In this document: positions 45,159 to 53,989 of the stretch, piece by piece
How the letters are laid out: each line of letters starts with the position of its first letter
How positions within the stretch are numbered: position 1 is the stretch's first letter
From: Nocardioides soli
Lineage (GTDB): Bacteria > Actinomycetota > Actinomycetes > Propionibacteriales > Nocardioidaceae
Length of the DNA stretch: 64,000 bases
Reading direction: 5' to 3'
Assembly: GCF_014191495.1 (NCBI RefSeq)
Contig: NZ_JACHWR010000002.1
Coordinates: 310,001 to 374,000, forward strand
Notes under the pieces: generated by a model
Seen by the model: the letters and a program-made list of their open reading frames with translations, nothing else
The model's database searches: none
What the model was told of the DNA's origin: nothing
Position numbers and translations under genes: made by a program

Positions 45159-45662
45159 CTACGCGATCTCGCGGATGACAGACGCCGGTACGCCGCCGAC
45201 CAGGGTGTTCGGCGGGACGTCTCGGGTGACGACGGCGCCGGCCGCGACGACGGCGTTCTCACCGACGGTCACGCCCTGCATCACCAAGGACGACGCCCCG
45301 AGCCAGACGTTGCGCTCGATGCGGATCGGCGCCGAGGTGACCGCGCGGCGGCGCTGCTCGGGGTCGAGCGGGTGGCCCGAGGTGATCAGGCTGACGTTCG
45401 GGCCTATCATCACGTCGTCGCCGATCTCGATGCCACCGATGTCGTTGAAGCGGCAGCCCTGGTTGACGAACACGTTGCGGCCGATCCGGATGTTGATGCC
45501 GTGGTCGGAGTAGACCGGCGGGATCAGGTGGAGCGTCTCGTCGACCTCCTGACCGGTCAGCTCGCTCCAGCCGCGCTGGATCGCCTCCTGATCGGCGTAC
45601 CGGAGCTGGTTGATCTCCTCGGTCAGGCGGATCGCGCGCTGGACCTTCTCGACGAAGCTCAT
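45159..45662 (-). CDS. Sugar O-acetyltransferase, hexapeptide-repeat family (Maa/NodL type)
   Basis: The 167-residue protein has left-handed beta-helix repeats (IRIGRNVFVNQGCRFNDIGG, IEIGDDVMIGPNVSLITSGH) and the SGHPLDPEQRR loop and VTRDVPPNTLVGGVPASVIR ending of Maa/NodL/LacA acetyltransferases. Catalysis would use the conserved His of SGHP and acetyl-CoA. ATG at 45662 has AAAGGA before it. It is divergent from a LysR gene. The acceptor is unknown. Confidence 0.9.
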   Translation of the reverse strand: MSFVEKVQRAIRLTEEINQLRYADQEAIQRGWSELTGQEVDETLHLIPPVYSDHGINIRIGRNVFVNQGCRFNDIGGIEIGDDVMIGPNVSLITSGHPLDPEQRRRAVTSAPIRIERNVWLGASSLVMQGVTVGENAVVAAGAVVTRDVPPNTLVGGVPASVIREIA

Positions 45663-45775
45663 GTCTTCCTTTCGTGGACTATCGGAGAGAAGAGGAGACC
45701 AGGGGACGCTCCTCCCGGTCCAACAACCGCGATCGCGGAGCGTCACAACCGCCGGTTGTTCACTAGGGTGCTGCC

Positions 45776-46708
45776 GTGGATCTGGAGGGCGTCCGTACGT
45801 TCGTGGCGGTCGCCGAGGCGGGGCAGTTCCAGGCGGCTGCGGACGACCTGGGCATCAGCCAGCAGGCCGTCTCCAAGCGCGTCGCGACCCTGGAGCGCAC
45901 CCTTGGGGTCTCGCTCCTCGTGCGCTCGGGCAGGGGCACGCAGCCGAGCGTCGACGGGCAGGCGTTCCTGCCGCACGCCCGCGAGCTGATCCGGGTGGCC
46001 GCTCGAGCCGTCGGCTCGGTGCGACCGGGACGACGAGCGCTGCGCGTCGACGTCCTCAACCGGCGTACGGCGCCGGCGACCGCGCTGCACGCGTTCCACC
46101 GGAGCCACCCCGACGTCGAGCTCGACGTCGTCACTCTGCCCGACGCCCACCTCGACGCCGCGGTGGCCGCGGTCGTGGGCGGCAGCGTCGACGCGACCTT
46201 CCGGGCGATCTCCGTGCCGGGCGGCGAGGTCCCGTCCCCGGTGCGGGCCACGCGGGTGATCGACGACCGGCACCAGCTGCTGGTCGGGCCGCGCCACCCG
46301 CTCGCCGGCGCCACCGGCCTGAGGCCGGCCGACCTCGCCGGGCACCGGATCTGGATGCCGGGGATGCAGGCCGACACGGAGTGGGGTGCGTACTACGACG
46401 AGCTCGGCCGGGCCTTCGGGCTCCGGATCGACACCATGGGACCGAGCTTCGGCGTCGAGGTCCTCCTCGACGAGCTGGCGGAGTCCGCCGAGCTCGCCAC
46501 CTTCGTCGGGGAGGGCACTCGCTACCTGTGGCCCGAGGCGTACGACCTGCGCCGGATCCCGATCGTCGACCCCACGCCCGTCTACCCGCACTCGATCGTC
46601 TGGCGCGAGGACAACGCGCATCCGGTGCTCGCGGCGTTCCTCGACCACCTGATGGCCCATCGACGCCCACCCCAGGGGCGCACCTGGGAGCCCGCGTGGG
46701 CGCGCTGA
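45776..46708 (+). CDS. LysR-family transcriptional regulator
   Basis: The 310-residue protein starts (GTG) MDLEGVRTFVAVAEAGQFQA, with HTH ADDLGISQQAVSKRVATLER, and a LysR-substrate domain. TAGGGT ends six bases before the GTG, so it is probably leaderless. It is divergent from the acetyltransferase gene and converges on the BVMO gene, from which it is separated by only four bases. A role in controlling the acetyltransferase is the simplest guess. Confidence 0.88.
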   Translation: MDLEGVRTFVAVAEAGQFQAAADDLGISQQAVSKRVATLERTLGVSLLVRSGRGTQPSVDGQAFLPHARELIRVAARAVGSVRPGRRALRVDVLNRRTAPATALHAFHRSHPDVELDVVTLPDAHLDAAVAAVVGGSVDATFRAISVPGGEVPSPVRATRVIDDRHQLLVGPRHPLAGATGLRPADLAGHRIWMPGMQADTEWGAYYDELGRAFGLRIDTMGPSFGVEVLLDELAESAELATFVGEGTRYLWPEAYDLRRIPIVDPTPVYPHSIVWREDNAHPVLAAFLDHLMAHRRPPQGRTWEPAWAR

Positions 46709-46712
46709 CCGG

Positions 46713-48410
46713 TCAGCGAGTGCCGGGCCGGGCCCGAAGCAGCTCGGCCTCGCGGCCCGCGTCGGCGCGGCTGCGCAGCTCGAAGCTCGGGTACCCGTTG
46801 TCGATCTCCTCCTGGAGCCGCCGGCGGTAGCGCGGCGCGCCGCCGAGGTAGACCATCACCCGCGGCCGCTCGTCGCGGTCGAGGTTGATGTTGTGGCCGT
46901 TGAACCAGGACTTCGAGTGCGCGAGCAGCAGCAGGCTGTTGATCTCGCGCACGTGGTCGACCCACGCGATCTCGGCCTCGCGCCGGCCCTCGAAGCGCGC
47001 GATGTCGTGCTCCTCGAGGTAGCGCACGGTCGCGGTCATCCAGTTCACGACGTCCTCGATGCCGCGCGGGAAGTTCGCCGTCGCGGACCCCGACTGCGGC
47101 CCGACGAGCATGAACAGGTTGGGGAAGTTCGTGGCCTGGACGCCGACCGTGGTCTCGGGCCCGTCCCGCCACTGGTCCTTGAGCCGGACGCCGTCGACGC
47201 CGCGGAAGTCGATCCGGTCGAACGGGCCGGTCACGGCGTCGAACCCGGTCGCGTAGACGATCACGTCCACCTCCAGGTCGCGCACCCGTCCGTCGCCGAG
47301 GTCGAGGCGGATCCCGGTCTCGGTGACCTCCTTGATCGGGTAGGCCATCAGGTCGACCAGCTCGACGTTCGGCTGGTTGAACACCTCGTAGAAGCCGGAC
47401 TCGCCGGCGACCCGCTTGTTGCCGAAGCCGTGGTCCTTCGGGATCAGCAGCTCCGCGACCTCGGGGTCGTGCACCCGCTGACGGATCCGGTCGGCGACGA
47501 ACTCCGACAGCTCGCGGTTCGGCGCGGCCTCCATCATCGTGTCGCGGTAGTTGCCCATGTAGAGCGACGCGCCCTGACCGTTGTCGTAGAGGTCGTTCCA
47601 GTGCCGCAGCCGCTCCTCGCGGGTGACGTCGGTCGACAGCGTGCGATCGGGCCGGTGGATGAACCCCGCCGGCGTCGAGCGACACCAGTCGAAGATCTCG
47701 TCGTACGACGCGCGCAGCTTCGCCATCTCCTCGGCCGTGATCGGGCCGTTGCCCAGCGGTGCGCACCAGTTGGCGTCCCGCTGCAGGACGATCAGCTGCT
47801 CGACCTGGTCGGCGATGTCGGTGATCACCTGGACGCCGCTGGCGCCGGTGCCGATCACGATCACCCGCTTGCCGGTGACGTCGAGGTCCTCCGGCCAGTC
47901 GAACGTGTGCGTCTCGACCCCGCCGAACGTGCCCACGCCGGGGACCCGCGGGTACGTCGGCACCGACAGCAGGCCCATCGCGCAGAGCACGAACCGGGCC
48001 CGGATCTGCTCGCCCTCGGCCAGCGTCACGCGCCAGAACCAGCCGTCCTCGACCCACTCCGCCCGCGCCACGCGCGCGTTGAACGTGATGTGCCGGCGGA
48101 GGTCGAACTTGTCGGCGACGTACTCGAGGTAGGCGAGGGTCTCGGCCTGCGAGGCGAAGCGCTCCTTCCAGTCCCACTCGGCGAGCAGCTCGTCGGAGAA
48201 GGAGTACTGGTAGGTGTACGACTCCGAGTCGAACCGGCAGCCCGGGTAGCGGTTGTTGTACCAGGTGCCGCCCAGCCCGGCGTTGGAGTCGACGACGCGC
48301 ACCGAGACGCCGACCTCGAGGAGCTGGTGCAGCTGGTAGAGGCCGCACACGCCGGCGCCGATGATCAGGTAGTCGAGGTCGGGCGTCTCGCTCGGGGCGG
48401 TGCTGGTCAT
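46713..48410 (-). CDS. Flavin-containing Baeyer-Villiger monooxygenase
   Basis: The 565-residue enzyme has the FAD site GAGVCG at residues 18-23, the NADPH site GTGASG near residue 187 and, between them, the Baeyer-Villiger fingerprint FGGVETHTFDWP near residue 160. GGTWYNNRYPGCRFD is also typical. It would insert oxygen next to a ketone to give an ester or lactone. ATG at 48410 is used. A KstR2-like operator lies 20-33 bases upstream of the start, so repression by the cluster's TetR protein is likely. In the pathway it may open a cyclic ketone. Confidence 0.93.
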   Translation of the reverse strand: MTSTAPSETPDLDYLIIGAGVCGLYQLHQLLEVGVSVRVVDSNAGLGGTWYNNRYPGCRFDSESYTYQYSFSDELLAEWDWKERFASQAETLAYLEYVADKFDLRRHITFNARVARAEWVEDGWFWRVTLAEGEQIRARFVLCAMGLLSVPTYPRVPGVGTFGGVETHTFDWPEDLDVTGKRVIVIGTGASGVQVITDIADQVEQLIVLQRDANWCAPLGNGPITAEEMAKLRASYDEIFDWCRSTPAGFIHRPDRTLSTDVTREERLRHWNDLYDNGQGASLYMGNYRDTMMEAAPNRELSEFVADRIRQRVHDPEVAELLIPKDHGFGNKRVAGESGFYEVFNQPNVELVDLMAYPIKEVTETGIRLDLGDGRVRDLEVDVIVYATGFDAVTGPFDRIDFRGVDGVRLKDQWRDGPETTVGVQATNFPNLFMLVGPQSGSATANFPRGIEDVVNWMTATVRYLEEHDIARFEGRREAEIAWVDHVREINSLLLLAHSKSWFNGHNINLDRDERPRVMVYLGGAPRYRRRLQEEIDNGYPSFELRSRADAGREAELLRARPGTR

Positions 48411-48429
48411 GTCTTCGGGCCTCCTGTGA

Positions 48430-48443
48430 ATCAAGCGCTTGCT
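48430..48443. promoter_or_regulatory. KstR2-like operator, site 1 (BVMO)
   Basis: ATCAAGCGCTTGCT matches AnCAAGnnCTTGnT exactly, 20 bases upstream of the BVMO start. Confidence 0.8.
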
Positions 48444-48543
48444 ACACATCGTACGGTATCGCAGGACGGGCGCATCGGGAACACCGCAGCGGCGAGGGGA
48501 GCGTCACGCTCCGCCGGCGACCCGGAGGGCCGGGCCCGGGGCG

Positions 48544-49017
48544 TCAGCCGCGCTGGCGCGGGTACCGCTCGAACCGCTCGGGCAGCGCGTCGGACGCCGT
48601 CGCCTTGGTGCCGGCCACCCGCACCCGCCGGGCCGCGATCCGCCAGCGGTCGCCCTCGTCGACGAGCTCGTCCTCGTAGCAGCCCCACACGTGCAGGTGG
48701 AGGTCCTGGTCGGAGTTCTCGTGGAAGGCGTAGACGTAGGAGATCGTGCTCGCCGTCCCGTCGTCGAGCCGCAGGAAGCTGACCGTCGACACGTGGTGGC
48801 TGGTCGCCGTGTACTTGCCGGTGGCCTGGCGGAAGAGAGCGCGCAGGCTCTCCCGGCCGGCGGTCACGTTGCCGTGGCCGTAGTCGAAGGTGGCGTCGAG
48901 CGTGAAGAGGTCGGCGAGCAGGTCGATGTCGCACCGGTCCACGCCCCGGCTGTAGGCGTGCAGGGTGTCGCAGATCTCGGACCTCGCGACGAGCTCGTCA
49001 GGCGTCAATCGGCTCAT
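48544..49017 (-). CDS. SnoaL-like (NTF2 fold) protein
   Basis: The 157-residue protein begins MSRLTPDELVARSEICDTLH and continues YSRGVDRCDIDLLADLFTLD, the start of the SnoaL_4/NTF2-like fold used by hydratases, isomerases and small oxygenase subunits. It overlaps the end of the upstream luciferase-like gene by 20 bases and is the last gene of the operon led by the acyl-CoA dehydrogenase at 51249. A catalytic role cannot be assigned. Confidence 0.82.
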   Translation of the reverse strand: MSRLTPDELVARSEICDTLHAYSRGVDRCDIDLLADLFTLDATFDYGHGNVTAGRESLRALFRQATGKYTATSHHVSTVSFLRLDDGTASTISYVYAFHENSDQDLHLHVWGCYEDELVDEGDRWRIAARRVRVAGTKATASDALPERFERYPRQRG

Positions 49018-50059
49018 GAGAGTTCTCCTCGGTGGCGGGGCGGGCGGACTCGTCGGTGAAGCCGGCCAGGATCGCGCGCAGGCGGTCGGGGTCGTCGCTC
49101 GGCCAGCCGTAGTACGACGAGATGCGGTCGACCCGGCCGTCGAAGCGCTCCCGGCACAGCGCCGGCATCTGCTCGGGCGTGCCGGTGAGGGCGATCTCGT
49201 CGTACAGGCGCTGGTCGATGAGGTCGCCCATCTCGCTCCAGCGGCCCTCGCGCGACAGCGACTGGAGCTCGGGCTGGAGGTTCTCGTAGCCCACGCTCTC
49301 CAGCACCTTCACGTAGGCGGGCGTGGAGGCGTAGAACGCGATCTGCTCGCGCGTCTTGCGGGCCGTCTCCTCGAACTGCTCGTCGGTGTCGCCCATCACC
49401 AGGAAGAGCGGGACGTACAGCTCCAGCTCATCGCGGCCGCGGCCGGAGGTCGCGAGGCCGCGCTCGACCGCGGGCAGCGTGACCTGGTCGAGGTACGCCG
49501 TGGTGGTCATGCCGTGCAGCAGCAGCCCGTCGCACAGCTCGCCGCCGAGCTCGGTCATCCGGGCGCCGACCGCGGCGATCATCGTCGGGATCGGCAGCTC
49601 GTGGTGGTGTGGGGTGAAGACCGGGGTCATCAGCGTGTGCCGGTAGTGCTCGCCCTGGTAGTCGAGCCGGGTGCCGTCGCGCCAGGCCGTGAAGATCGCG
49701 TCGAGGGCCAGCAGGAAGTCGCGCATCCGGTCGACCGGCGGGCTCCACTCCATGGAGAACCGCCGCTCGACGTGCGCCTGGATCTGGCTGCCGAGCCCGA
49801 GGACGAACCGGCCGCCCGACATCGCCGCCAGGTCCCAGGCGAGGTAGGCGACCGACATCGGGTTGCGGGCGAAGGCGACCGCGATCGCCGTGCCGACGGA
49901 GACCCGCGAGGTCGAGAGCAGCGCGGCCTGCGACTGGAGGAAGGCGTCGGTGACGCTCTCGCTCGCCCAGACGCCGTCGAAGCCGTGCTCCTCGGCGTCC
50001 GCGGCGATCGGGCCGCACGCCGCGGCGGAGGAGCCGATCATGCCCATGTCGATCTTCAT
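48998..50059 (-). CDS. Luciferase-like oxidoreductase (F420-type)
   Basis: The 353-residue protein starts MKIDMGMIGSSAAACGPIAA and shows GFDGVWASESVTDAFLQ, SRVSVGTAIAVAFARNPMSV and GRFVLGLGSQIQAHVERRF, the pattern of the F420-dependent luciferase-like subfamily (TIGR03617-like, recalled). The ATG overlaps the stop of the acyl-CoA dehydrogenase gene (ATGA). It probably oxidises or hydroxylates a pathway intermediate. Confidence 0.87.
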   Translation of the reverse strand: MKIDMGMIGSSAAACGPIAADAEEHGFDGVWASESVTDAFLQSQAALLSTSRVSVGTAIAVAFARNPMSVAYLAWDLAAMSGGRFVLGLGSQIQAHVERRFSMEWSPPVDRMRDFLLALDAIFTAWRDGTRLDYQGEHYRHTLMTPVFTPHHHELPIPTMIAAVGARMTELGGELCDGLLLHGMTTTAYLDQVTLPAVERGLATSGRGRDELELYVPLFLVMGDTDEQFEETARKTREQIAFYASTPAYVKVLESVGYENLQPELQSLSREGRWSEMGDLIDQRLYDEIALTGTPEQMPALCRERFDGRVDRISSYYGWPSDDPDRLRAILAGFTDESARPATEENSHEPIDA

Positions 50060-51249
50060 CGCGCATCCTTCGGTAGTTGGAGAACCCGCTCTCCCACGGC
50101 GTTCTTGAGGATCTCGTCGGTGCCGCCGCCGACGCGCAGTCCGGGCAGGCCCAGGGTCAGCTCCGACCAGGCGTAGCTGCCCCAGGTGCCGTTGTCGGCG
50201 ACGTGGGCGGCCTCGAGGACGTCGGCCGCGACGTCGCTCATCTGCCGGAGCAGGTCGGTGGTGAGCAGCTTGGTGAGGGCCAGCTCCGGCCCGGGGGTCC
50301 CGCCGCCCTCGAGGAAGCGGGCGGTCGTGAGCCGGGTCGCCCATGCCCGGACGACGACGTCGGCGAGCTGGTCGCGGGTCCGGTCGTCGAGCGGCTGGCG
50401 GACGTGTCGGGCCAGGTCGACGAGCCGGTCGACGAGCGCCGCGTCCACGCCGACCTCGCGGCCGATCGCGGACCGCTCGTTGAGCAGCGAGGTGACCACG
50501 ACGGACCAGCCGCCGTCGACCTCGCCGACCCGCTGGTCGTCGGGCACGTAGACGTCGGAGAGGAAGACCTCGTCGAACGACGCACCGCCGGTGAGCTGGC
50601 GGATCGGGCGCACCTCGATGCCGGGCGAGCCCAGGTCGACCAGGAACGTGGTGAGGCCGGCGTGCTTGGGCTTGTCGGCGTCGGTGCGGGCGATGCAGAG
50701 CCCCAGGTCGCTGTAGTGGGCGCCGGAGCTCCAGACCTTCTGTCCGGTGATCCGCCACCCGTCACCGTCGCGGGTGGCGCGGGTCGAGAGGCCGGCGAGG
50801 TCGGACCCGGCGCCGGGCTCGCTGTAGAGCTGGCAGGCGATCAGCTCGGCCGAGCGCAGCCGTGGCAGCAGCTCGCGCTGCTGCGCCTCGGTGCCATGTG
50901 CGAGCAGCGTCGGGCACAGGGTCGAGGCGCTGAACCGGAGATAGGCGTCGTCGGGCAGGTCGAACTCGGCCTCGAGCTCGCGCAGCAGGTCGACGTACGA
51001 CGCCGGGAGTCCGCGGCCGCCGTGCTCGGGCGGCCCGTCCACCCAGGCCAGTCCGCGCTCGGCGAGGAAGGAGCGGTAGCGGCGCAGCTCGGCCAGCTCT
51101 TCGGCCTCGCCCTCGGAGCGCTCGGCGACGACCGACACCCGGTCGTCGCCCTCCCCCCACCCGGAGCCGGACGCCGTCCGGCGGCTGGAGAAGGCGCTGA
51201 GCGCCTCCGTCACCTCGTCGCGGAACTCGTCCTCGCTCAGGCTCGACAT
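50056..51249 (-). CDS. Acyl-CoA dehydrogenase
   Basis: The 397-residue flavoprotein has PPEHGGRGLPASYVDLLREL, the FAD/substrate segment CQLYSEPGAGSDLAGLSTRA, ITGQKVWSSGA and the C-terminal LRVGGGTDEILKNAVGERVL. Electrons would pass to EtfAB. It is the first gene of an operon with a luciferase-like and a SnoaL-like gene, divergent from the synthase/thiolase operon. KstR2-like site 2 lies in the shared spacer. The extended N-terminus and the missing small-substrate motifs fit the steroid-type FadE group, but this is inference. Confidence 0.9.
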   Translation of the reverse strand: MSSLSEDEFRDEVTEALSAFSSRRTASGSGWGEGDDRVSVVAERSEGEAEELAELRRYRSFLAERGLAWVDGPPEHGGRGLPASYVDLLRELEAEFDLPDDAYLRFSASTLCPTLLAHGTEAQQRELLPRLRSAELIACQLYSEPGAGSDLAGLSTRATRDGDGWRITGQKVWSSGAHYSDLGLCIARTDADKPKHAGLTTFLVDLGSPGIEVRPIRQLTGGASFDEVFLSDVYVPDDQRVGEVDGGWSVVVTSLLNERSAIGREVGVDAALVDRLVDLARHVRQPLDDRTRDQLADVVVRAWATRLTTARFLEGGGTPGPELALTKLLTTDLLRQMSDVAADVLEAAHVADNGTWGSYAWSELTLGLPGLRVGGGTDEILKNAVGERVLQLPKDAR

Positions 51250-51318
51250 CGTCCTCCGATCGCGGTGCGGGAGCCGGTGCGTGGTTGCGCCGACCTGACG
51301 GCGCGCCTAAGATAGCAA

Positions 51319-51332
51319 AGCAAGTGCTTGAT
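51319..51332. promoter_or_regulatory. KstR2-like operator, site 2 (divergent operons)
   Basis: AGCAAGTGCTTGAT matches AnCAAGnnCTTGnT exactly. It is placed between the divergent genes at 51249 and 51354 and could control both. Confidence 0.85.
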
Positions 51333-51353
51333 TGAAAGAGGATCGGAGGTCCC

Positions 51354-52739
51354 GTGGTCGGCATCGAGTCGTACGCCGCCTATGTGCCGTCGCCGCGACT
51401 TGATCGCGCCGACATCGCCCGGGTGCTGGCAGCCGGGCGAGGGAAGGGTGTCCGGCCGGTCGCCTCCTATGACGAGGACTCGACCACGATGGCGGTCGAG
51501 GCCACCCGGCGGGCGCTGCGCGGGGCGCACCCCGTCGAGTCGGTGTGGTTCGCGACCAGCCGACCGGCCTACCTGGAGAAGTCCAACGCGGCCACGGTCG
51601 CCGCCGCGGCCGGCCTGCCCGTCGAGGTCGCGGCGTACGACGTCTCCGGGGCCGTGCGCGGCGGCGCGGGCGCCCTGCGCGCCGGCCTGGCCGCGGGCGC
51701 CGCGGTCGTCGTCGCCAGCGACCTGCGCCTCGGCCTGCCCGGGTCGGCCGACGAGTCCGCCGGCGCGGACGCCGCCGCGGCGTTCGTGGTCGGCGCCGAG
51801 CCGGTCGCCGAGCTGGTCGGCACCGCTTCCCTGACGAGCGAGTTCCTCGACCGCTGGCGCGAGCCCGGCGAGGTCCGCACCCGCACCTGGGAGGAGCGCT
51901 TCGGCGTCGAGGAGTACGTGCCCCTGGTCGAGCGCGCCGTCGACACCGTGCTCGGCCGCTGCGAGCTCAAGCGCGAGCAGATCCAGCACGTCGTCCTCAG
52001 TACCCCGCACGCACGAGCGCGGGCCACCGTCCGGCGCGGCTTCGACGAGGCCCAGCTGGCCGGCGCCGAGGCGTACGGCCTGGGCTTCGCGGGTGCCGCC
52101 GACCTCGGCGTCGGCCTCGCCGGCGCCCTCGACGCCGCGGTGCCGGGCGACCACATCCTGGTGGTCTCCGCAGTCGACGGCGCCGACGCCTTCGTCTTCG
52201 TCGTCACCGACCGGCACGCCGGCGGCGCGCGAAGCGGGCTGGCCGCGGACCTGGCGGGTGGCCAGCCGGTGGGCTACGGCGACTACCTGAACTGGCGCGG
52301 CCTGCTGCCGCGCGAGCCCGCGCGCCGTCCGGACGTGAAGCCTCCGGTGCCGCCGGCGTCGCGCCGGACCGCGGCGTGGAAGTTCGGGTTCGTCGCGGCC
52401 CAGTGCACCGCCTGCGGCTACCGCAACCTGCCGCCGCGACGGGTCTGCCTGCGCTGCTCGGCCACCGACGGCTTCGAGTCGGTGTCGATGGTCGACGTGA
52501 CCGGTCGGATCGCGACGTTCACTGACGACTGGCTCTCGGAGTCGGTGCAGCTTCCGGCTCGGGTGGTCGCGGTCGACTTCGACGGCGGCGGCCGGTTCGA
52601 GTGCGAGATGACCGACGCCGTCGGCGTCGAGCTCGCGATCGGCGACCGCGTGCGCCCGACGTTCCGGCTGGCGAGCGTCGCCGGCAACGGGGTGCGCAAC
52701 TATGTCTGGAAGGTGCGCCCGCACGAGGAGGAGGACTGA
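51354..52739 (+). CDS. HMG-CoA-synthase/KAS III-like protein fused to a DUF35 OB-fold domain
   Basis: The 461-residue fusion has an N-terminal thiolase-fold domain (MVGIESYAAYVPSPRLDRAD) and a C-terminal DUF35 part with a rubredoxin-like zinc ribbon, C-x2-C-x10-C-x2-C near residue 350, and an OB fold. Where HMG-CoA synthases have their nucleophile Cys (D-x3-A-C-x-G-G), this protein reads YDVSGAVRGGAGAL, with Val. It is therefore probably not a normal condensing enzyme. The next gene is an SCP-x thiolase with which DUF35 proteins often form complexes. GGAGG precedes GTG 51354; the stop overlaps the thiolase ATG (TGATG). Confidence 0.85.
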   Translation: MVGIESYAAYVPSPRLDRADIARVLAAGRGKGVRPVASYDEDSTTMAVEATRRALRGAHPVESVWFATSRPAYLEKSNAATVAAAAGLPVEVAAYDVSGAVRGGAGALRAGLAAGAAVVVASDLRLGLPGSADESAGADAAAAFVVGAEPVAELVGTASLTSEFLDRWREPGEVRTRTWEERFGVEEYVPLVERAVDTVLGRCELKREQIQHVVLSTPHARARATVRRGFDEAQLAGAEAYGLGFAGAADLGVGLAGALDAAVPGDHILVVSAVDGADAFVFVVTDRHAGGARSGLAADLAGGQPVGYGDYLNWRGLLPREPARRPDVKPPVPPASRRTAAWKFGFVAAQCTACGYRNLPPRRVCLRCSATDGFESVSMVDVTGRIATFTDDWLSESVQLPARVVAVDFDGGGRFECEMTDAVGVELAIGDRVRPTFRLASVAGNGVRNYVWKVRPHEEED

Positions 52740-53926
52740 TGGGGAGCCACGCGCTCGCAAACCCGGTGGCCGTCGTGGGGATGGCCTGCACCCAGTTCGG
52801 GGAGCTGTGGGACCGCAACGTCGACGACCTCCTGGTCGAGGCGACGCACGGTGCCCTGGTCTCGGCCGGCGGCCTCGACGTCCAGGACGTCGACGCGTTC
52901 TGGCTCGGCTCGATGATCTCGGGGGTCTCCGGACTCACCCTGACCCGGCCGCTCAACATCAGCCACAAGCCGGTCACCCGGGTCGAGAACATGTGCGCCA
53001 CCGGGTCCGAGGCCTTCCGCAACGCCTGCTACGCCGTGTCCTCCGGGGCGTACGACGTGGTGATGGCCGTCGGCGGGGAGAAGCTGAAGGACGCCGGCTA
53101 CTCGGGCCTCGAGATGCCGAGCGTGCCGAACGACGGGACCCCGCCGGTGCTCAGCGCGCCCGCGATGTACTCGATGATCGTGCCGGCCTACGCGCGCCGC
53201 TACGGCGTGCCGGAGGAGCAGATCAAGGAGGCGATGACCCACATCGCCTGGAAGAACCACAGCAACGGTGCGCTGAATCCGCGGGCGCAGTTCCGCAAGG
53301 AGACGCCGAAGGAGACGATCGCCGCTGCGCCGACGCTGGCCGGCCGGCTGAGCGTCTTCGACTGCTCGGGTGTCGCCGACGGTGCGGCGGCCGCCGTCAT
53401 CGTCCGCGCCGAGGACGCGCATCGCTACACCGACCGGCCGCTCTACGTCCACGCGCTCGCCCTCGACGCCGGCTCCGGCACCGGGCGCAACGACAGCGAC
53501 TACGACTACTCTGACCTGGCCGAGTCGGCGGCCTCGGCGCGCGCGGCGTACGAGCAGGCCGGGATCACCGACCCCGCGACCCAGATCTCGCTCGCCGAGG
53601 TGCACGACTGCTTCACGCCGACCGAGATGGTGCTGATGGAGGAGCTCGGCTTCTCCGAGCGCGGCAAGGCATGGCGCGACGTGCTGGACGGCCGCTACGA
53701 CCGCGACGGCGCGCTGCCGGTGAACATCGACGGTGGCCTCAAGAGCTTCGGTCACCCGATCGGGGCGAGCGGACTGCGGATGCTCTTCGAGATGTGGCTG
53801 CAGTTCCGCGGTGAGGCCGGCGACCGACAGGTGGCCGATCCGCAGTTCGGGCTCGTGCAGAACCAGGGCGGCAGTCCCGGTGATCTCGTCAGCGCCGTCA
53901 CCATCGTGTCGGGCCAGAGGCCGTGA
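52739..53926 (+). CDS. SCP-x type thiolase / lipid-transfer acetyltransferase
   Basis: The 395-residue thiolase has the nucleophile Cys86 in VENMCATGSEAFRN, the HDCF motif of the SCP-x group near residue 289 (EVHDCFTPTE) and the base His339 in GLKSFGHPIGASGLR. These are the residues of lipid-transfer-type thiolases and Ltp2-type retro-aldolases. Coupling to the DUF35 fusion suggests a two-protein complex that cleaves or condenses an acyl-CoA. In steroid side-chain breakdown, Ltp2-ChsH2 works in this way; the analogy is inference. Confidence 0.92.
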   Translation: MGSHALANPVAVVGMACTQFGELWDRNVDDLLVEATHGALVSAGGLDVQDVDAFWLGSMISGVSGLTLTRPLNISHKPVTRVENMCATGSEAFRNACYAVSSGAYDVVMAVGGEKLKDAGYSGLEMPSVPNDGTPPVLSAPAMYSMIVPAYARRYGVPEEQIKEAMTHIAWKNHSNGALNPRAQFRKETPKETIAAAPTLAGRLSVFDCSGVADGAAAAVIVRAEDAHRYTDRPLYVHALALDAGSGTGRNDSDYDYSDLAESAASARAAYEQAGITDPATQISLAEVHDCFTPTEMVLMEELGFSERGKAWRDVLDGRYDRDGALPVNIDGGLKSFGHPIGASGLRMLFEMWLQFRGEAGDRQVADPQFGLVQNQGGSPGDLVSAVTIVSGQRP

Positions 53927-53989
53927 ACGAGATCAGGTTTCCAGTAGGGTGACCGAGCAACTCCACAGGCGCCAGAAAGGCTGGTCAGC

